Shown here: positions 6,328-8,823 of the stretch, piece after piece | Position numbering within the stretch: position 1 is the first letter of the stretch | How the letters are laid out: every line of letters begins with the position of its first letter | Position numbers and translations under genes: made by a program | Notes under the pieces: generated by a model | The model's input: the letters and a program-made list of their open reading frames with translations, nothing else | Told to the model about the DNA's origin: nothing | Databases searched by the model: none | NCBI GenBank assembly: GCA_910586595.1 | Contig: CAJUJB010000069.1 | Span: 1-8,823, forward strand | Reading direction: 5' to 3' | Length of the DNA: 8,823 nucleotides | DNA from: an uncultured Muribaculaceae bacterium | Lineage (GTDB): Bacteria; Bacteroidota; Bacteroidia; Bacteroidales; Muribaculaceae

Positions 6328-6846
6328 TTAGCCTTTGAACACTTTCTCAACCGACACGCCGCGGTTCTGAGCGACGATGGCGGGTGAGCGCATTTCGTCG
6401 AGGGCGGCGATTGTGGCCTTGACGAGGTTGTGGGGGTTGGAAGAGCCCTTCGACTTTGCAAGCACGTCGGTGATGCCGACGCTCTCAAGCACTGCACGCA
6501 TAGCACCACCGGCTTTTACACCGGTACCGTGGCTGGCGGGCTTGAGGATGATGCGAGAGCCGCCGAACTTGGCAACCTGCTCGTGAGGAATTGTGCCTTT
6601 GTGTACAGGTACACGGATGAGGTTCTTCTTGGCAGCCTCTACGCCCTTGGCGATAGCAGCCTGCACTTCGTTGGCTTTGCCGAGACCCCAGCCTACGATG
6701 CCGTCTTCGTTACCGACAACGACAATGGCTGCGAAGGTGAACGTACGACCACCCTTGGTTACTTTGGTAACGCGGTTGATGGCCACCAGACGATCCTTGA
6801 GGTCGAGGTCGCCCGTCGATTTTACTCTGTTATTTCTTTTAGCCAT
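6328..6846 (-). CDS. rpsE: 30S ribosomal protein S5
   Basis: S5 lies at the mRNA entry side of the 30S subunit, contacts S4, and affects decoding fidelity and mRNA unwinding. The 172-residue protein has the N-terminal double-stranded-RNA-binding-like domain (LKDRLVAINRVTKVTKGGRT at about 16-35, then FTFAAIVVVGNEDGIVGWGLGKANEV) and the C-terminal domain with KPASHGTGVKAGGAMRAVLE, VGITDVLAKSKGSSNPHNLV and a final VSVEKVFKG. The length matches Bacteroidales S5. It starts 6 bases after rplR, close enough for coupling, and is followed by rpmD. Nothing unusual was seen. Confidence 0.99.
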   Translation of the reverse strand: MAKRNNRVKSTGDLDLKDRLVAINRVTKVTKGGRTFTFAAIVVVGNEDGIVGWGLGKANEVQAAIAKGVEAAKKNLIRVPVHKGTIPHEQVAKFGGSRIILKPASHGTGVKAGGAMRAVLESVGITDVLAKSKGSSNPHNLVKATIAALDEMRSPAIVAQNRGVSVEKVFKG

Positions 6847-6852
6847 AGTTTA

Positions 6853-7197
6853 TCAGAATTTGAGGCCGGCGCTGCGGGCAGCATCAGCAAGGGATTTAAC
6901 ACGACCGTGGAAAAGGTATCCGTTACGGTCGAAAACTACTTCGGTGATGCCGGCTTCGAGAGCCTTGGCTGCGATCGCAGTGCCGACGAGAGCGGCGATC
7001 TCGCACTTGGTACCGTTCTGCTCGATACCTTTCGATGAGGTGGCGGCAAGGGTGCGGCCAGCCTGGTCGTCGATGAGCTGTACGTAGATCTGCTTGTTAC
7101 TGCGGAAGACGGTCATGCGGGGACGCTCGGCGGTGCCGGAGATTTTGCCACGGATGCGCGTCTTGATTTTATTTCGTCTTTCTATCTTTGAAATCAT
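6853..7197 (-). CDS. rplR: 50S ribosomal protein L18
   Basis: L18 binds 5S rRNA and, with L5 and L25-type proteins, mounts it on the central protuberance of the 50S subunit. The 114-residue protein has a basic N-terminus (ISKIERRNKIKTRIRGKISG), the conserved ERPRMTVFRSNKQIYVQLIDD segment (about 24-44) and the C-terminal signature with FDRNGYLFHGRVKSLADAAR and GLKF at the end. Length and motifs agree with the family. It starts 16 bases after rplF and ends 6 bases before rpsE. L5, its partner on 5S rRNA, is encoded upstream in the same cluster. Confidence 0.99.
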   Translation of the reverse strand: MISKIERRNKIKTRIRGKISGTAERPRMTVFRSNKQIYVQLIDDQAGRTLAATSSKGIEQNGTKCEIAALVGTAIAAKALEAGITEVVFDRNGYLFHGRVKSLADAARSAGLKF

Positions 7198-7213
7198 GAC
7201 TGTGGGCTTTTAA

Positions 7214-7774
7214 TTATTTGGCACCGGCCTTCTTGCCGGACTTGCGGCGGATGATTTCGCCGACGAACTTGATACCTTTGCCCTTGTAGGGTTCAGGCTT
7301 ACGGAAGGAGCGGATCTTTGCGCACACCTGGCCCAGGAGCTGCTTGTCCTGGCTTTCGAGAATGATGAGCGGGTTTTTGTTACGCTCCGACTTAGCTTCT
7401 ACTGCCACTTCGGGAGGAAGCTTCAGATATATTGCGTGTGAGTAGCCGAGAGACAGCTCGAGAACCTGTCCGGTTGCGGCGGCACGGTAGCCGACGCCGA
7501 CCAACTCCATTTCTTTGCGGTAGCGCTGGTGCACACCTTCAACCATGTTGTGGATCAGAGCGCGGAAGAGACCGTGCTGGGCGCGGTGCTCGCGGTCGTC
7601 GCTCGGACGGGTGATGTGCACTTCGTTGTTTTCGACGGTGACTGTGAGGTCAGGGTGTACCTGCTGCTTGAGTTCACCGTATTTGCCTTTGACGGTCACG
7701 ACGTTGTTCTTCTCATCAACCGTCACTGTAACGCCTGCGGGAATGGCGATGGGAGCTTTACCTATTCTTGACAT
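7214..7774 (-). CDS. rplF: 50S ribosomal protein L6
   Basis: L6 is near the factor-binding site and the sarcin-ricin loop of 23S rRNA, and is needed late in 50S assembly. The 186-residue protein has the two related alpha/beta domains of the family. The first (about 1-82) begins MSRIGKAPIAIPAGVTVTVD and includes NNVVTVKGKYGELKQQV. The second contains ELVGVGYRAAATGQVLELSL, GYSHAIYLKLP, a variable NKNPLIILESQDKQLLGQV part and the C-terminal rRNA-binding FRKPEPYKGKGIKFVGEIIR with a basic tail. Length is normal. It starts 26 bases after rpsH and precedes rplR by 16 bases. Confidence 0.99.
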   Translation of the reverse strand: MSRIGKAPIAIPAGVTVTVDEKNNVVTVKGKYGELKQQVHPDLTVTVENNEVHITRPSDDREHRAQHGLFRALIHNMVEGVHQRYRKEMELVGVGYRAAATGQVLELSLGYSHAIYLKLPPEVAVEAKSERNKNPLIILESQDKQLLGQVCAKIRSFRKPEPYKGKGIKFVGEIIRRKSGKKAGAK

Positions 7775-7800
7775 AATCGGATAGTTTTGCTTGAGGTTGA

Positions 7801-8199
7801 TTAATATACGTAACAGAGAACTTCACCACCGATCTTGAGGTCGGCAGCTTTCTTGTTGGTCATGACGCCTTGTGAAGTCGAGAGGATAGCGATGCCGAGG
7901 CCATTGAGGACGCGGGGCATGTCTTTGTATCCGGTGTACTGACGGAGACCGGGGCGCGATACGCGCTTGAGGCCTTTGATGGCGTTGACACGGTCAGCCG
8001 GGTCGTACTTGAGGGCTATTTTGATTGTGCCCTGATTGTTTTCACCGTCAATGAACTTGTAGTTAAGGATATAACCCTGTTCAAAGAGGATTTTGGTGAT
8101 CTCTTTCTTCAAGTTTGAGGCAGGAACTTCCACCACACGGTGGTTAGCTTTGATAGCGTTCCTCAATCTTGTGAGATAATCTGCTATGGGATCAGTCAT
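7801..8199 (-). CDS. rpsH: 30S ribosomal protein S8
   Basis: S8 binds the central domain of 16S rRNA (helices 20-22) early in 30S assembly. In E. coli it is also the translational repressor of the spc operon. The 132-residue protein begins MTDPIADYLTRLRNAIKANH, has the conserved VVEVPASNLKKEITKILFEQGYI, and ends with the RNA-binding C-terminal domain: GLGIAILSTSQGVMTNKKAA and IGGEVLCYVY. Length is typical. It is preceded by a 138-base gap with three hairpins, much longer than its neighbours' spacers, so a control element acting on rpsH is plausible. No Shine-Dalgarno sequence is seen; the last 21 bases before the ATG are A/T-rich. Confidence 0.99.
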   Translation of the reverse strand: MTDPIADYLTRLRNAIKANHRVVEVPASNLKKEITKILFEQGYILNYKFIDGENNQGTIKIALKYDPADRVNAIKGLKRVSRPGLRQYTGYKDMPRVLNGLGIAILSTSQGVMTNKKAADLKIGGEVLCYVY

Positions 8200-8337
8200 T
8201 TGTTATGATGTTTAAATTGATTGGGCCGGAGTGCCCAACAATATTTAATACTCTCAGTTTACGGCAGCGCCTAATGTCGGCCACAGGCGGATTGAAGCGC
8301 GCCGCTTGCCCGGAAAGAGGCAAGCCGGGGAGAGTGA
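8200..8337 (-). promoter_or_regulatory. Structured rpsH leader with three hairpins
   Basis: The 138-base gap between rpsN and rpsH holds no gene but three inverted repeats in a row on the transcribed strand. The first has 7 perfect pairs (8319-8325 with 8304-8310) around an 8-base loop. The second can pair 8297-8304 with 8262-8270, eight pairs with one bulge at 8266; an alternative 5-bp stem (8285-8289 with 8268-8272) would exclude it. The third has 6 perfect pairs (8233-8238 with 8221-8226), ending 21 bases before the ATG; the spacer is A/T-rich. S8 represses the spc operon in E. coli through an mRNA site near rplE, so an S8-responsive leader is one idea, but I could not recognise the S8-binding core. 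A processing site or an internal promoter region are alternatives. Confidence 0.5.
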
Positions 8338-8655
8338 TTACCAGCTTGCCTTTTTAACTCCGGGGATAAGGCCTGCAGAGGCCATTTCGCGGAATTGAAT
8401 ACGCGAGATACCGAACTGACGCATATATCCCTTCGGACGACCGGTGATCGAGCAGCGGTTGTGCAGGCGGATGTATGAAGAGTTCTTGGGGAGGGTCTGG
8501 AGCTCCTGCGCAGCCTCATATGCTGCTGCACGCTTTTCGTCGTCGGCTTCTACACCGGCATTGACGATTTTCTTGAGCTCGGCGCGGCGCTTGGCGTATT
8601 TTTCCACCAGGCGTGCGCGCTTTACCTCGCGGGCTTTCATTGATTCTTTAGCCAT
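8338..8655 (-). CDS. rpsN: 30S ribosomal protein S14, long zinc-independent type
   Basis: S14 is a head protein of the 30S subunit, added late in assembly next to S3 and S10. The 105-residue protein starts MAKESMKAREVKRARLVEKY and ends with the canonical RPKGYMRQFGISRIQFREMA and a GLIPGVKKASW tail. Only one cysteine is present (in LHNRCSITGRPKG), so the four-cysteine zinc site of the short form is absent and this is the long C-minus type. It is a few residues longer than the roughly 99-101 usual for this type; the extra residues appear to lie in the middle, around NAGVEADDEKRAAAYEAAQE (about 32-51). It starts 9 bases after rplE and is followed by the structured rpsH leader. Confidence 0.98.
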   Translation of the reverse strand: MAKESMKAREVKRARLVEKYAKRRAELKKIVNAGVEADDEKRAAAYEAAQELQTLPKNSSYIRLHNRCSITGRPKGYMRQFGISRIQFREMASAGLIPGVKKASW

Positions 8656-8664
8656 ACGGAGAAT

Positions 8665-8823
8665 TTATTTTTTAGCGTTTTTGAAGGGGAGGCCGAAGTG
8701 CTTCAGCAGAGCATATCCTTCTTCATCAGTGGGAGCGCTGGTCACGAAGGTGATGTTCATGCCCATAAGCTTGTTGATGTTGTCGATGTTGATCTCGGGG
8801 AAGATGATCTGCTCGGTGATGCC
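8665..8823 (-). CDS. rplE: 50S ribosomal protein L5 (partial, C-terminal end only)
   Basis: L5 binds 5S rRNA and forms part of the central protuberance, touching S13 across the subunit interface and the P-site tRNA. Only the last 52 codons are inside the window. They read GITEQIIFPEINIDNINKLM, then GMNITFVTSAPTDEEGYALL and KHFGLPF before the basic end, which is the classic L5 C-terminus (the GI-x-EQ-x-IFPEI motif and the MNITFVT strand). The start and the rest of the protein lie beyond the right edge. The stop codon is 9 bases before rpsN, in the conserved rplE-rpsN order of the spc operon. Confidence 0.97.
   Translation of the reverse strand, partial: GITEQIIFPEINIDNINKLMGMNITFVTSAPTDEEGYALLKHFGLPFKNAKK

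Noticed and set aside
8238..8262. A possible Bacteroidota promoter (TAnnTTTG type) in the A/T-rich part of the rpsH leader
   Set aside because: The TAAATATTG-like stretch does not match the -7 consensus and no suitable -33 element was found at the right distance.

Overview
The window is a stretch of a bacterial ribosomal-protein supercluster (the spc and alpha operons). Every gene lies on the minus strand, so transcription runs from high to low coordinates. In transcription order the genes are: rplE (3' end only), rpsN, rpsH, rplF, rplR, rpsE, rpmD, rplO, secY, map, infA, rpmJ, rpsM, rpsK, rpsD, rpoA and rplQ (5' part only). Both ends are cut by the window, and no transcription terminator or clear promoter is visible, so the operon continues in both directions.

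The proteins point to the phylum Bacteroidota, most likely order Bacteroidales. RpoA is 330 residues with the start MAILAFQKP and the end DISKYKLDKE typical of that group. L36, S4 and S14 are zinc-independent forms. map follows secY directly, with no adk between them. No start codon has a convincing Shine-Dalgarno sequence; the upstream stretches are mostly A/T-rich, as expected in Bacteroidota. The moderately high GC would suit a gut family such as Muribaculaceae, but that is only a guess.

The genes serve one purpose. They supply the central and late ribosomal proteins (L5, S14, S8, L6, L18, S5, L30, L15, L36, S13, S11, S4, L17), initiation factor IF-1, the SecY channel that receives secreted nascent chains, the aminopeptidase that trims N-terminal methionine, and the RNA polymerase alpha subunit. 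Most intergenic gaps are 2-40 bases, which fits a single co-transcribed unit.

Two gaps are much longer: 282 bases between rpsK and rpsD, and 138 bases between rpsN and rpsH. Neither encodes a convincing protein, and both are rich in inverted repeats on the transcribed strand. The rpsD leader can form nested hairpins and a 6-bp pseudoknot, which suggests an autoregulatory RNA bound by S4. The rpsH leader has three consecutive hairpins, the last ending 21 bases before the start codon, and could be an S8-responsive or other control element. The two leaders also share short sequence blocks in the same order. These RNA elements are the part of the window most worth further study; the protein-coding content is ordinary and intact.
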